Below are positions 18,804-27,966 of a stretch of DNA of 64,000 bases, one piece after another (position 1 is the first letter of the stretch; the number at the start of each line of letters is the position of its first letter). The notes under the pieces were generated by a model that saw nothing but the letters and a program-made list of their open reading frames with translations, was not told the origin of the DNA and made no database searches. Both the position numbers and the translations under genes were made by a program. Source of the DNA: Aquirhabdus parva (GTDB lineage Bacteria; Pseudomonadota; Gammaproteobacteria; Pseudomonadales; Moraxellaceae); the NCBI RefSeq assembly GCF_003351745.1, contig NZ_CP031222.1, positions 2,152,207 through 2,216,206 of the forward strand, given 5' to 3'.

Positions 18804-19564
18804 AAGCGATAGCGTCCTCGGGCAAGTGCAATTCTCATTTGTAAGGCAGACATCTCTCCGTGTGTGCTGACACGTGGCAAACGATAAATATTCTCCGTAG
18901 ATAAGGGCTCGATCTTCTTACGTGTACTGACCGCACTAGTAAACCCTAGAGACTTCACCATCGCTTCATGCTTTTCATTAAAACGCCCAAAAGGATATGC
19001 AAAGCTTTGGCATGAACCTACCAACTGCTGTACCAATTCTCGAGAGTGCTGAATCTCTTGGAGTGCTTCAGCATCATCCAATGTCGTCAAATTCACATGA
19101 TGGACACTATGCGCACCAAACTCAATCAGTCCAGAATTTGCCATTTCCTGAATCTGCGCAGCACTGAGTTTTGCAATACCGGAAATATCTGGCGCTAAAT
19201 AAATCGTCGCTTTGGCGTTGTATTTCTTGAGTAGTGGATACGCATATTCATAATTATCTGCAAAACCATCATCAAAGGTCAGGGCAACCTGAGAGGCTTT
19301 ATTAACTGTTTCAGGTGATGCCGCTAATTCGGATACCGTCACAAACTCCCGGTGTTGACGCTGTAATAACTGCAGTAATCGCTCAAATTGCTGAGGGGGC
19401 ATATTCATACCCGATGCAGGCGCATGCGGTGTTACTTGATGGAGCATGACTAATCGAGGCAAACGTCGATCCCGTATTGGCAACCAAAAGGTATGCCGAC
19501 CCAGCGCAAATAAAACCAGCGCAGCAATCAACACACCCAATAGTATATAAAACAGCATCAACAT
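18800..19564 (-). CDS. Polysaccharide deacetylase (NodB homology domain), membrane-anchored
   Basis: 254 residues: an N-terminal membrane segment (~3-22) and then a carbohydrate esterase 4 domain. The catalytic base and metal ligands are visible as TFDDGFADNY (Asp98, Asp99) and the H-x3-H pair in FGAHSVHH (His152, His156), with the third motif at SFAYPFGRFNE. These enzymes remove N-acetyl groups from amino sugars, giving free amines in surface glycans. It matches the pda gene type of Acinetobacter outer-core loci. It overlaps the GT2 gene by 4 bases and follows the ligase gene after 26 bases. A second in-frame ATG is at 19558. Confidence 0.9.
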   Translation of the reverse strand: MLMLFYILLGVLIAALVLFALGRHTFWLPIRDRRLPRLVMLHQVTPHAPASGMNMPPQQFERLLQLLQRQHREFVTVSELAASPETVNKASQVALTFDDGFADNYEYAYPLLKKYNAKATIYLAPDISGIAKLSAAQIQEMANSGLIEFGAHSVHHVNLTTLDDAEALQEIQHSRELVQQLVGSCQSFAYPFGRFNEKHEAMVKSLGFTSAVSTRKKIEPLSTENIYRLPRVSTHGEMSALQMRIALARGRYRL

Positions 19565-19590
19565 AATGACTACCTCAATGGCGTTACTGA

Positions 19591-20871
19591 TTAGACTTTA
19601 GTAATCGCAACCGTTGATCGACTTTGAACCATCGCCCGTGCCAACGCCCAGCCCAATAACAACCAAACCAGTCCAGCATAGTTATTGGTCTGCATACTCA
19701 TTGACGAAGTCAATGGCCAAAACAACATGATCGGCGCAACAAAAACCACGACCGATTGCAGGAGATTATTTTTAAAATCTAAACCACGCCAAAGTACTCT
19801 AAAGATCAGGAATAAAATAATCAGAAAGATCGCCAAACCGATCACGCCGTTTTGTGACAACCATTCCAGATAAATATTATGGGGATGGACTTCACAACCC
19901 TCATCTGGATGGAGTACACGCGGTAATGCTTCGCAACCACGATTAAAATAACGCGTACCAATCCCAACGATCGGCGATTGTTCCCACAGAATTATCGCCG
20001 TATGAAAGACCTGATAATACGAACTATTCTGAAAATTAGACAATTGATCGAAGAAGCTCATCACGGTACGCGCGAACATTTTTGGCGCAAGAACCACCGC
20101 CGACACAGCAAGTGCAATGAACGCAACTGCTGCTCCACCGATAAATTTAAACGATAATTTTTCTTGGTAAATCAAGGCAATCAACAAAACAAAATTGATC
20201 ATGCCAAATAATAAGAAAACGATACGCTCTCCAGTCAAGAAAGCAAAAACCTGCGATAGTGCAATCATACCCACCACTAAAGCCAAGAAGCGCGGCTTGG
20301 GCAGTTTGCTAGAAATCAATAGCAAAGCAACCAATGCCATCGGATAAATCCGCAAAGCATAACTACCCGGCATAAGCTTTGAGAAGGGTCCAGTCAAACG
20401 CGTTCCCACTGGCTGATGACCAAAAATATCCCGACCAAGGCAGTACTGCAAAATCGAATCCAATGCGATAAACAAAAAGAAAAAGAGTGCGGAACGTTCA
20501 AATATTCTCAAGCGATTGGCATCGGTAAACACCAGACAACACAATACCAGTCCAAACGCGGGCCACCGGATAAAGATGAGGGATTGCTCTAATGAGTAAA
20601 GCTGGTCAACGGAAAAGAATGAGGTCACGAAAATCATGAACGCCCATAACACCAACACCGCTTTGAACCACGCCTGTTTTCTCACGAGGCTTTCTGGACG
20701 CATGAACCAGAATACCGCGAGGAATAGTGCTGCAATTGATGCAGTTGCATCGGAAGTAACCCGCGAACCCAAAATCAAAAAAGGTAATAAAATCAAAAAA
20801 GCCAAACTCCACCGACTGATCGGTTGGTTGTCTGCCGATGGATGATTAATCGTTGGCGCTATTTGACCCAT
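19591..20871 (-). CDS. O-antigen ligase (WaaL) family polytopic membrane protein
   Basis: 426 residues with about ten to twelve hydrophobic segments and the Wzy_C/WaaL signature. The periplasmic loop is at ~270-310 (YYQVFHTAIILWEQSPIVGIG, then CEVHPHNIYLEWLSQNGVIG), where the HPHN histidine matches the conserved ligase motif. Family members join undecaprenyl-linked glycan to lipid A core, or polymerise or transfer other glycans and proteins (Wzy, PglL). Location in the core locus favours a ligase adding glycan to the core, but a PglL-type O-oligosaccharyltransferase cannot be excluded. Same strand as its neighbours. Confidence 0.85.
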   Translation of the reverse strand: MGQIAPTINHPSADNQPISRWSLAFLILLPFLILGSRVTSDATASIAALFLAVFWFMRPESLVRKQAWFKAVLVLWAFMIFVTSFFSVDQLYSLEQSLIFIRWPAFGLVLCCLVFTDANRLRIFERSALFFFLFIALDSILQYCLGRDIFGHQPVGTRLTGPFSKLMPGSYALRIYPMALVALLLISSKLPKPRFLALVVGMIALSQVFAFLTGERIVFLLFGMINFVLLIALIYQEKLSFKFIGGAAVAFIALAVSAVVLAPKMFARTVMSFFDQLSNFQNSSYYQVFHTAIILWEQSPIVGIGTRYFNRGCEALPRVLHPDEGCEVHPHNIYLEWLSQNGVIGLAIFLIILFLIFRVLWRGLDFKNNLLQSVVVFVAPIMLFWPLTSSMSMQTNNYAGLVWLLLGWALARAMVQSRSTVAITKV

Positions 20872-20949
20872 ACAAACCTCAAGTAATTTTTTATAACGTT
20901 CATAATAAATGAATAACTTTCATTTAATACGACTATTTAATGAAGTACA

Positions 20950-21909
20950 TCAATTTATCCTGTCTAATTTTGTGAGCAACCAATCGACTGCACGATCGGC
21001 CTCACGCAAAGGTTCCGCATTGTTAAAACCTTCACCTTTTAAATACTCTGCCAGCGGTAAAAAAATATGCTGCTCGGCCAGTAAATCCGTTGCTTGTGTC
21101 ACGGTATCTTTTTTGATTTGTGGCATCTTTAACAAACCAACCTGACATCCTGCGGTCAATGCCTCAAACAACATGGACCCGCTATCTTGTGTCACCCAAA
21201 CGATCTCGGCAAGTTGCAGTTGCTCAAATAGCCAACCCTGCGGTGTTTCAGAGACGGGAAAAATCTGAAGATGAGGAAGATTTTGCTGTGAAAGGTGTGA
21301 TACGAAGGAATCCGGTGTACGTCTTGAAGTCGTCAAAATAATCGTTTGAGCTTGGTCTTTTTGACTTAAATTCGACACTAAATCATTAATCTGCTTGATG
21401 AGCTGCGCTTCAGACCAATCATAGCGCTTTGATGCACCACCAATTAAGATCAAATGGCGATGCGCAATATGACGGTGTTCGTTGATCAGAGGATTTAATA
21501 CCCCTTTAGAAATCAGCACATGGTCGGGTACTGACGGATTTTGGTCAGAATAATCATGTGCAGGAACGATGGCATAATCAAACCAATTCGCAGGCAAGGT
21601 CGGTCTCATGAGAACGACACTTTTAGCAGCCGGAAAACATTTTTGCAGTAGGATTAATATCCAATGCGTTGCATGACCCACGCCAACGATCAAATCAGGC
21701 TCATGGAGTCTCATCAACGATTGAGGGAGCTGCCCTAAGCGGCCATGTGATAACCAATAAAGTAATAATGAAAACTTAGAAATGCCTTTGACCGAGATAT
21801 CTTCGACATGAATCGTTATATCGCGACGCTCTAAAGCCACAAATAGACCACGTGCTTGTGCAACATGACCGGCTTTACCATCGGAGAGATGCCAGATATT
21901 CATAACCAT
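20950..21909 (-). CDS. ELM1 family (GT-B-like) protein of the outer-core locus
   Basis: A 319-residue protein matching the 'mitochondrial fission ELM1' family, which in bacteria occurs in surface glycan loci and looks like a GT-B glycosyltransferase. The N-terminus IWHLSDGKAGHVAQARGL is characteristic. Other blocks are PDLIVGVGHATHWILILLQK, LILIGGASKRYDWSEAQL and IVWVTQDSGSMLFEALTAG, whose donor-site-like pattern recalls GT-B enzymes. The first gene after ilvE in Acinetobacter outer-core loci is usually a glycosyltransferase, so this may be that step. The bacterial function is not firmly known. Two ATGs (21909, 21903) are possible starts. Confidence 0.8.
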   Translation of the reverse strand: MVMNIWHLSDGKAGHVAQARGLFVALERRDITIHVEDISVKGISKFSLLLYWLSHGRLGQLPQSLMRLHEPDLIVGVGHATHWILILLQKCFPAAKSVVLMRPTLPANWFDYAIVPAHDYSDQNPSVPDHVLISKGVLNPLINEHRHIAHRHLILIGGASKRYDWSEAQLIKQINDLVSNLSQKDQAQTIILTTSRRTPDSFVSHLSQQNLPHLQIFPVSETPQGWLFEQLQLAEIVWVTQDSGSMLFEALTAGCQVGLLKMPQIKKDTVTQATDLLAEQHIFLPLAEYLKGEGFNNAEPLREADRAVDWLLTKLDRIN

Positions 21910-22005
21910 GGAGATTTGTCGTTGTTATTGAAATCAGATGTGATGAATAAAATCATGTCATTCACCCAAAACCCTTCACTTTTAGTATACCAAGCTATCC
22001 ATATT

Positions 22006-22050
22006 AAAAAGATGTGATTTGATCTTCAAACACACTGATCAAATCACATC
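22006..22050 (-). terminator. Rho-independent terminator of ilvE
   Basis: A perfect 14-bp inverted repeat (22011-22024 and 22037-22050). On the minus strand it is followed by a T run (complement of 22006-22010) and lies about 65 bases after the ilvE stop. It separates amino acid genes from the glycan cluster, so the latter probably has its own promoter between 21910 and 22005. Confidence 0.88.
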
Positions 22051-22113
22051 CTATAGGCTTTTCTTTGACATGAAGTGAACGGTATTCGCTCACTTCATGT
22101 CGATCATGATGAC

Positions 22114-23040
22114 TTATACGTAAGTCAGCCAATCTTGATGCTTCGGATTTTTTCCAGCAACCGTATCAAAGTACAGCTGTTGTAATTGTGCAGTAATCGG
22201 ACCACGTGTGCCTGCACCAATTTGACGACCATCCACTTCACGAATTGGTGTCACTTCAGCAGCAGTACCGGTAAAGAAGGCCTCATCCGCAATGTACACC
22301 TCATCACGCGTTAAACGTTTTTCAATCACTTCAAAGCCTAAGTCATGTGCCAAAGTAATTAAAGTTGCACGCGTAATTCCGTTTAAGCAGCTAGTGACTT
22401 CTGGGGTATAGAGCACACCATCACGAACGATGAAAATATTCTCACCTGAACCTTCAGCCACATAACCTTCCGGATCAAGCAACAACGCTTCATCCGCCCC
22501 TGCAGAAAGTGCCTCTTGCAGTGCAAGCATGGAGTTACTATAGCTACCAGTCGCTTTTGCACGAGTCATGGTGATGTTGACATGGTGACGTGTGAAAGAG
22601 CTTGTGCGAACCACGATTCCACGCTCTAATGCCTCTTGACCCATATAGGCAGGCCATTCCCACGCGGCTACGCTGACACGTACAGTCAGACCCGTAGCAC
22701 GGAGTCCCATCGCTTCAGAGCCATAGAATGCCAGCGGACGGAAATAAGCAGATTTCAGCTTATTTTCACGGACCACACTGATATGCGCAGCATTGATTTC
22801 ATCTTGAGTAAAAGGAATCTTCATACCCATGATATGCGCCGACTCAAACAAACGACGGGTATGCTCTTTCAATTTAAAAATTGCAGTTTTCGGTGCTTCG
22901 TCTGTGCCCGTGTTATACGCACGCACGCCTTCAAACACACCCATACCATAATGCAAAGTATGTGTTAATACATGAACTTGCGCATCACGCCAAGGAACTA
23001 ATTTACCATCAAACCAAATAAAACCATCACGGTCAGCCAT
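22114..23040 (-). CDS. ilvE: Branched-chain amino acid aminotransferase
   Basis: A 308-residue fold-type IV PLP enzyme that carries out the last, reversible transamination in valine, leucine and isoleucine synthesis. The PLP Lys is Lys162 in MTRAKATGSYSNSML. The substrate-binding start HTLHYGMGVFEGVRAY, the cofactor-binding EGSGENIFIVRDG and the FFTGTAAEVTPI segment are all intact. The longer open frame is rejected because the ATG at 23040 gives the family N-terminus (MADRDGFIWFDGKLV) and standard length. It sits between glnE and the surface glycan cluster, the same order as in Acinetobacter. Confidence 0.96.
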   Translation of the reverse strand: MADRDGFIWFDGKLVPWRDAQVHVLTHTLHYGMGVFEGVRAYNTGTDEAPKTAIFKLKEHTRRLFESAHIMGMKIPFTQDEINAAHISVVRENKLKSAYFRPLAFYGSEAMGLRATGLTVRVSVAAWEWPAYMGQEALERGIVVRTSSFTRHHVNITMTRAKATGSYSNSMLALQEALSAGADEALLLDPEGYVAEGSGENIFIVRDGVLYTPEVTSCLNGITRATLITLAHDLGFEVIEKRLTRDEVYIADEAFFTGTAAEVTPIREVDGRQIGAGTRGPITAQLQQLYFDTVAGKNPKHQDWLTYV

Positions 23041-23101
23041 ACTCACGGCAGAATCTCCACAAAATTGAGAAAACAAAAAAGGTACTACTCCAAGGCAGCC
23101 G

Positions 23102-25891
23102 CTAATCAGCTGTTGGATCAATTAATTGTTGCCAGAGGGCGCGAACCGTCGTGCGGGTATCCAGCCAATCCGCCGCTTGGACTTGCAATGATTGATTTGC
23201 AAGAGCGAGACGATGACTTTCAAAACGTTCGCGTAAATACGCATCCGTCAAGGCATTCGCATCGGCGCGGGATAAGCGGCCAGCTGTTGCCAAGGCGTCT
23301 AATATACGTACATTGTCTGAGTAGTGGGCTAAAGCAGGTTCAGCATTAGCCCAAGCCAACACCCCATATTGTGCCATAAACTCAATATCGACGATACCGC
23401 CAGCATCTTGCTTTAGATGAAAAAAACCATTTTCTTGTTGTGTTTTTGATGATCCGAGATGATCTTGCATCTTTTGACGCATCGCCCGCACCTCTTCGCG
23501 CACAACCAGTGGATCACGCGGCAGTGTCAAGATTGCCAGTCGAATCTGCTCAAAAGCATCCCGTACAGTTTGATCCCCAGCCACACTTCTAGAGCGCGCC
23601 AGTGCCTGATGCTCCCATAGCCAAGCACTTTTCTGCTGGTAAAGCTCAAAAGCATGCAGACTTGAGACCAAAAGTCCCGCCTGTCCAGACGGACGAAGAC
23701 GCGTATCCACTTCATAAATCCGTCCATCCAAAGTCTGGGTGGATAACATTGTCATCATTTTTTGTGCAAGACGCGCGCAGAACTGAAAACCGCTCAATGG
23801 TTTTTCACCATCGGTATCCGCCTGTTCATCCACATCATGCAAGAAAACCAGATCCAGATCGGAGCTATAGCTCATCTCAATGCCGCCCAACTTGCCATAA
23901 CCGATGATGGCAAATTGCGGATGAGCACTGTTGGCCCGCTCGCCATTGAGGTTCTCTCGATAATTGGATGCACGTAGCGGCCAACCATGTCTTGCCACCA
24001 ATGGCGCTAATGCCAGTTGCAATACGGTCTCCAGTACCACTTCAGCGATATCTGTCAATGCATCACTGATTTTCATGAGTGGCCTTTCAGCAAGCACATC
24101 ACTTGCAGCGACTTGTAAAACATGACTCTTTTTAAATAAACGCAAAACACGCATCTGCTCTTCGACATCGTCGCGCTCAATACGCAGTAGCTCTTGACGC
24201 AGTGAATCCGACAAATCCTCACGGCTTGGCAATTGATACAGATCAACGGCCAAGAACTCATCCAGAAGAACCGGATAACGCGTCAGCTCCTCGCAAATCC
24301 ATGGACTGGCGTGCACCATCCGAACAAGGTTCAGTAATGCTTTCGGATTTTCTAGTAAGAGCACCAAATACACACTGCGCCGTACAACCGCTTCAATGAG
24401 CGGCAATAAACGGAGCAAAGTCGTTTGGATTGCTTTTGGCTCACTCAATGACAATAAAGCATCAAGTAATTGCGGCCAAAAGGCCTGTAAGCGCTCACTC
24501 GCAAGCGTAGGCAAACCTTGAATCAAGCGACTATCCCAGAACGCTTGTAATTGAACTCGCGCCTCATCATCTAGATGACGATGTAACGTTTGACTAAGTT
24601 CTTCTAAATTTAAGCTTCGTTGCTGCACCCGTCTATCTGCAACAACATCAGCAAACTGAGCACGCACGCTATCGCGTACCTGTTCAAGAGACTCAAGCAA
24701 CGATGCCCAGTCCGAGAAGTTTAGGCTTTCTGCCAATCGCTGCTGTAAAGCATGATCCACAGGGAGATGCTGGGTTTGTTGGTCATTTTGAGCCTGAATA
24801 CCATGTTCAAGACGACGCAAGAACAGATATGCCGAACTGAGCTCTTCGACATCGTCAAGCGGCATGAGCTCTAACTGCCCAAGTTGATCAAGAGCAGATA
24901 AGCAATTGGCAACGCGTAATTCACGCCATGTACCGCCATAAATGAGCTGAAAAGCCTGCACAATAAACTCGATCTCGCGAATCCCACCTGAGCCCAGCTT
25001 GATATCACCTTGAACATTTCGTCTGATTTGCTCGCGCTCAATCAAACCTTTCATCTCACGTAATGCTGCAAATGCCGAAAAATCGACATAACGGCGATAA
25101 ACAAAAGGTCGTGTCATTCTGAGTAAATTGTCACCAGATACGCCGCCCGTAATTATCCGTGCTTTGATCCAGGCATAGCGCTCCCATTCGCGACCATGTT
25201 GTTCAAGATAACGTTCAAGGGACACATAGTTACATGCCAGTGCGCTGCCATCGCCCCAAGGACGCAAACGCATATCTACCCGAAACACAAAACCATCTGG
25301 GGTAACCGTATCGAGTAAACGAATGACCGCTTGCCCCCACTGAACACAAAACTGCTGAATGCTGGTCGACCGTCGTCCGGTGGTTTCCCCAGACTCGTCA
25401 AAAGCAAAGATAAGATCAATATCACTGGATAGATTGAGTTCTCGTGCGCCAAGCTTGCCCATGCCAATGACAATTAAGTCCTGCACCTGACCATCATCAC
25501 CGACAGGCTCACCATACTTTTCAACAAGCTGTGGTCGAGAAAAGTTAACGGCTTCTTGAATGGCAACATCAGCAAAATCAGATAACTCACGGGTCAAGGT
25601 CACCACATCAGTCAATTGATTGGCATCCTGCCATATCCAGCGAAACATCAAGCGTGCACGCAGACGACGGATGACTTGCATCCACTCAGGCTCCGTTGAG
25701 ATGTCTTTTAAAACCTGCTGAGTGAGTGCACGAATGTCCTCAAGACTCAAACTTAGCTTGAATTGATCGATATTAAAATCGGATTGAATGGCTTCAGGCT
25801 GTTGTTGAAGAACTTGATTAGCGTAGTTACTTGCTACTAAAGTTTTACGTAACTCGACATCAGGAAGATGAGCAGGTGCGTTAATAGTCAT
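23102..25891 (-). CDS. glnE: Bifunctional glutamine synthetase adenylyltransferase/deadenylylase
   Basis: A 929-residue protein, close to the E. coli length, that adds and removes AMP on glutamine synthetase in response to PII status. Two related nucleotidyltransferase domains are present. The N-terminal deadenylylase shows VIGMGKLGARELNLSSDIDL with an Asp-x-Asp pair, and the C-terminal adenylylase shows IIGYGKLGGIEMSYSSDLDL, also with the pair. Each is followed by a helical bundle with the conserved GGIREIEF and GGIVDIEF motifs. It lies 61 bases upstream of ilvE on the same strand and may be co-transcribed. Confidence 0.96.
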   Translation of the reverse strand: MTINAPAHLPDVELRKTLVASNYANQVLQQQPEAIQSDFNIDQFKLSLSLEDIRALTQQVLKDISTEPEWMQVIRRLRARLMFRWIWQDANQLTDVVTLTRELSDFADVAIQEAVNFSRPQLVEKYGEPVGDDGQVQDLIVIGMGKLGARELNLSSDIDLIFAFDESGETTGRRSTSIQQFCVQWGQAVIRLLDTVTPDGFVFRVDMRLRPWGDGSALACNYVSLERYLEQHGREWERYAWIKARIITGGVSGDNLLRMTRPFVYRRYVDFSAFAALREMKGLIEREQIRRNVQGDIKLGSGGIREIEFIVQAFQLIYGGTWRELRVANCLSALDQLGQLELMPLDDVEELSSAYLFLRRLEHGIQAQNDQQTQHLPVDHALQQRLAESLNFSDWASLLESLEQVRDSVRAQFADVVADRRVQQRSLNLEELSQTLHRHLDDEARVQLQAFWDSRLIQGLPTLASERLQAFWPQLLDALLSLSEPKAIQTTLLRLLPLIEAVVRRSVYLVLLLENPKALLNLVRMVHASPWICEELTRYPVLLDEFLAVDLYQLPSREDLSDSLRQELLRIERDDVEEQMRVLRLFKKSHVLQVAASDVLAERPLMKISDALTDIAEVVLETVLQLALAPLVARHGWPLRASNYRENLNGERANSAHPQFAIIGYGKLGGIEMSYSSDLDLVFLHDVDEQADTDGEKPLSGFQFCARLAQKMMTMLSTQTLDGRIYEVDTRLRPSGQAGLLVSSLHAFELYQQKSAWLWEHQALARSRSVAGDQTVRDAFEQIRLAILTLPRDPLVVREEVRAMRQKMQDHLGSSKTQQENGFFHLKQDAGGIVDIEFMAQYGVLAWANAEPALAHYSDNVRILDALATAGRLSRADANALTDAYLRERFESHRLALANQSLQVQAADWLDTRTTVRALWQQLIDPTAD

Positions 25892-25982
25892 ATCCGTATG
25901 GTTTTCAATGTTGAATCAGCACTTACCATAACGTGAGGCGCTATGAGCAAGCAAGTGTAAAGTAGTGAGTTACACTTAAAGA

Positions 25983-26378
25983 CTACTTCAAAATCTGCCA
26001 AGCTGCATTTTGAAGAACGACACGATATCCATCAAAATCAATAAACGTTAGACCTCTTGCATCCCAATAAGGATTGAATGAAGAAGCCTGTTTAAATCCT
26101 GCATCCAGCATCCGATCACAAGCACCTTGCCACTCCTCACTGTCATCAATATAAAAAACGATAAGATCTTCGTGGGTTGGCGAAGGATATACTGGGCTCT
26201 GGAGACAATGAGTAAACTCAAAATGGTAATCCATTCCAGGCATACCGAGCATCACGCCATCGAAGCCCTCATGATCTTGAAAGTCGCCAATAACATGCAA
26301 TCCCAAACCACGGGTATACATTGAAATCGTTTGCTTAAGATTACTCACAGGACGAGCAAGCCTCAGATGATAAGGCAT
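25983..26378 (-). CDS. VOC (glyoxalase/bleomycin resistance) family protein
   Basis: 131 residues with two beta-alpha-beta-beta-beta modules of the vicinal-oxygen-chelate fold. The first begins YHLRLARPVSNLKQTISMYTRGLGLHV; the second ends LTFIDFDGYRVVLQNAAW. Candidate metal ligands are His4, a residue in MDYHFEFTH, a middle-strand residue and the Asp/Tyr segment near the end, but the last position is not a clear Glu as in classic glyoxalase I. The substrate is unknown. It lies 91 bases upstream of glnE on the same strand, with a GAGAG ribosome site. Confidence 0.75.
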   Translation of the reverse strand: MPYHLRLARPVSNLKQTISMYTRGLGLHVIGDFQDHEGFDGVMLGMPGMDYHFEFTHCLQSPVYPSPTHEDLIVFYIDDSEEWQGACDRMLDAGFKQASSFNPYWDARGLTFIDFDGYRVVLQNAAWQILK

Positions 26379-26445
26379 GGGGAATCTCTCACATATTTAA
26401 ACAAGATTAAATTCGCGGTAATGATTGGAACCCAATCAAAAAGAA

Positions 26446-27120
26446 TCAATTCAAGCTTGAAGCAAATCGCTCAAATCTTGGCTGCCAATTCTGGGTGATA
26501 TCAGCCGATGCAATCACACCCACAGCACGACCAATTAAAAGTTCACGAGGAACCATGCCAAAATAGCGTGAATCCGCACTGTTATCCCGATTGTCACCTA
26601 ACATTAAATAATGATCCGCTGGAATGACCATGGGCGCAAAACTATCGCGGGCATCACCTTGTTGTGGGCGGAGCCACTGAATCACATGCTTGGCTTGTCC
26701 GTCGCTCTCATCTAAACGAAGTGCATTCAGCGTCAGATTCGGCTTCACCTGTTCACTGACAATACCAATAGGCGCATATGTTTCTGGTTTTCCATTGACG
26801 ATGAGAATCTTGTCTCGCATTTCAACGGTATCACCGGGTACTGCAACCAATCGCTTGATTAAACGTTTATCGTCCTTTGGCGAAAAGAAGGTGACGATAT
26901 CTCCCCGTTTTGGATCACCGGTATGGGCTAACACCACGTTGGTCAGCGGGAATTTTAAATTGAAGGCTAAGCGATTCACCAAAACTACATCACCTTCAAG
27001 TAATGTCGGTCGCATAGATCCTGAAGGAATGGGATTCCAGTCTGCAACAGCCGTGCGAAACAAACCAAAGAGCATCAAAAAAATTAAGAATCCGCGATTA
27101 TTTCGAATAAATGCCTGCAT
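26446..27120 (-). CDS. lepB: Signal peptidase I (short, single-anchor form)
   Basis: A 224-residue S26A serine protease that cleaves signal peptides from exported proteins. One N-terminal membrane segment (~10-26) is followed by the catalytic Ser35 in NPIPSGSMRPTLLEGD and the general-base Lys89 in KRLIKRLVAVPGD. The conserved box GDNRDNSADSRYFGMVP is present. The frame is open to 27246, but the ATG at 27120 has an AGAGG ribosome site and a proper N-terminus. It is shorter than E. coli LepB and has a single membrane anchor. It is not next to lepA or rnc, its common neighbours in proteobacteria, so it may be a second paralogue. Confidence 0.88.
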   Translation of the reverse strand: MQAFIRNNRGFLIFLMLFGLFRTAVADWNPIPSGSMRPTLLEGDVVLVNRLAFNLKFPLTNVVLAHTGDPKRGDIVTFFSPKDDKRLIKRLVAVPGDTVEMRDKILIVNGKPETYAPIGIVSEQVKPNLTLNALRLDESDGQAKHVIQWLRPQQGDARDSFAPMVIPADHYLMLGDNRDNSADSRYFGMVPRELLIGRAVGVIASADITQNWQPRFERFASSLN

Positions 27121-27452
27121 ACGAACCTCTCGAAAACTGGAAACTATCTGCATCAAAATCGACTCATTCTTTATTACGGAATTGTGCTGAGCCACTGCAG
27201 GCAAGACTGGTAAGAAATAATCATGAATCACCATGCGCTTGAGCATGTTGTATCAAATTTAAAATGAAGTTTTGTGATTTTTTATACAGGATATGACAGC
27301 GATCATGTAAGCACTGTGAACTGATCTTTTATAGATTCTAAATACTTAAAAATACTGGATGATCAACTGATATACAGATCAATTCAAGAAAAAGCATGGC
27401 ATCCCTAAACAAGCGCTCAATACTTAATGAGCACTTGTTATCTATTAGCAAA
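27121..27452. other. Intergenic region between lepB and the epoxide-hydrolase-like gene
   Basis: A 332-base AT-rich spacer upstream of lepB. It presumably holds the lepB promoter. I see no convincing hairpin, small gene or repeat in it. Confidence 0.4.
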
Positions 27453-27905
27453 TTAAGACTCTAACGAGATAGGCAATGAGGGGCGAAATTTAGGCAAGGG
27501 TACAGCAACAACTCCACGCAACGTTCCTTTTGCAATATTGAACCAATCAAAATAATCACGCCACAACACAATCTGGCCTTGCTCTACGCGAAATGTGCCG
27601 CAAACCCAAAATGCAACATGCAATGGCCCCACTTCGATCACATCAGTACGCTCGGTCATCACAACATTTCCATTGGTTGCTATCCGATGGATTTGAACTT
27701 GAAAGCCCGTTTTTTTGCCGAGCAACCGCTTAAATAAATTTGATACAACTCGCCCACCTTTGATGGTGGGTAGAGATACATTGGTATAGCGTAAATTTGG
27801 AGCCAAAAGTGCTGCAATCCGATCATGGTCCTGCTCCTCAAGCGCATGTAGGAAACTGGTCACAATCTCTTCTGGAGAAACCGTGGGTGCCGTATAAATA
27901 GTCAT
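27453..27905 (-). CDS. Limonene-1,2-epoxide hydrolase-like protein (SnoaL/NTF2 fold)
   Basis: 150 residues of the cone-shaped NTF2-like fold. The active-site set of limonene-1,2-epoxide hydrolase appears conserved in order: Tyr40 and Asn42 in LRYTNVSLP, Arg86 and Asp88 in TERTDVIE, and Asp117 in LWRDYFDWF. The Tyr-to-Arg spacing of 46 is the same as in the Rhodococcus enzyme. Family members add water to epoxides. The real substrate here is unknown; terpene, steroid or lipid epoxides are all possible. It follows the molybdopterin oxidoreductase gene by 61 bases on the same strand and has an AAAGGG ribosome site, so an operon is likely. Confidence 0.82.
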   Translation of the reverse strand: MTIYTAPTVSPEEIVTSFLHALEEQDHDRIAALLAPNLRYTNVSLPTIKGGRVVSNLFKRLLGKKTGFQVQIHRIATNGNVVMTERTDVIEVGPLHVAFWVCGTFRVEQGQIVLWRDYFDWFNIAKGTLRGVVAVPLPKFRPSLPISLES

Positions 27906-27966
27906 TTAAATTACCCTTTATGAAAATTGGCTATTGGATCAAAAACGTCTAAGATCCGAGCTGTTA

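Noticed and set aside
22011-22050. Perfect inverted repeat first considered as an operator
   Set aside because: The T run on the minus strand and its position just after ilvE make it a terminator.
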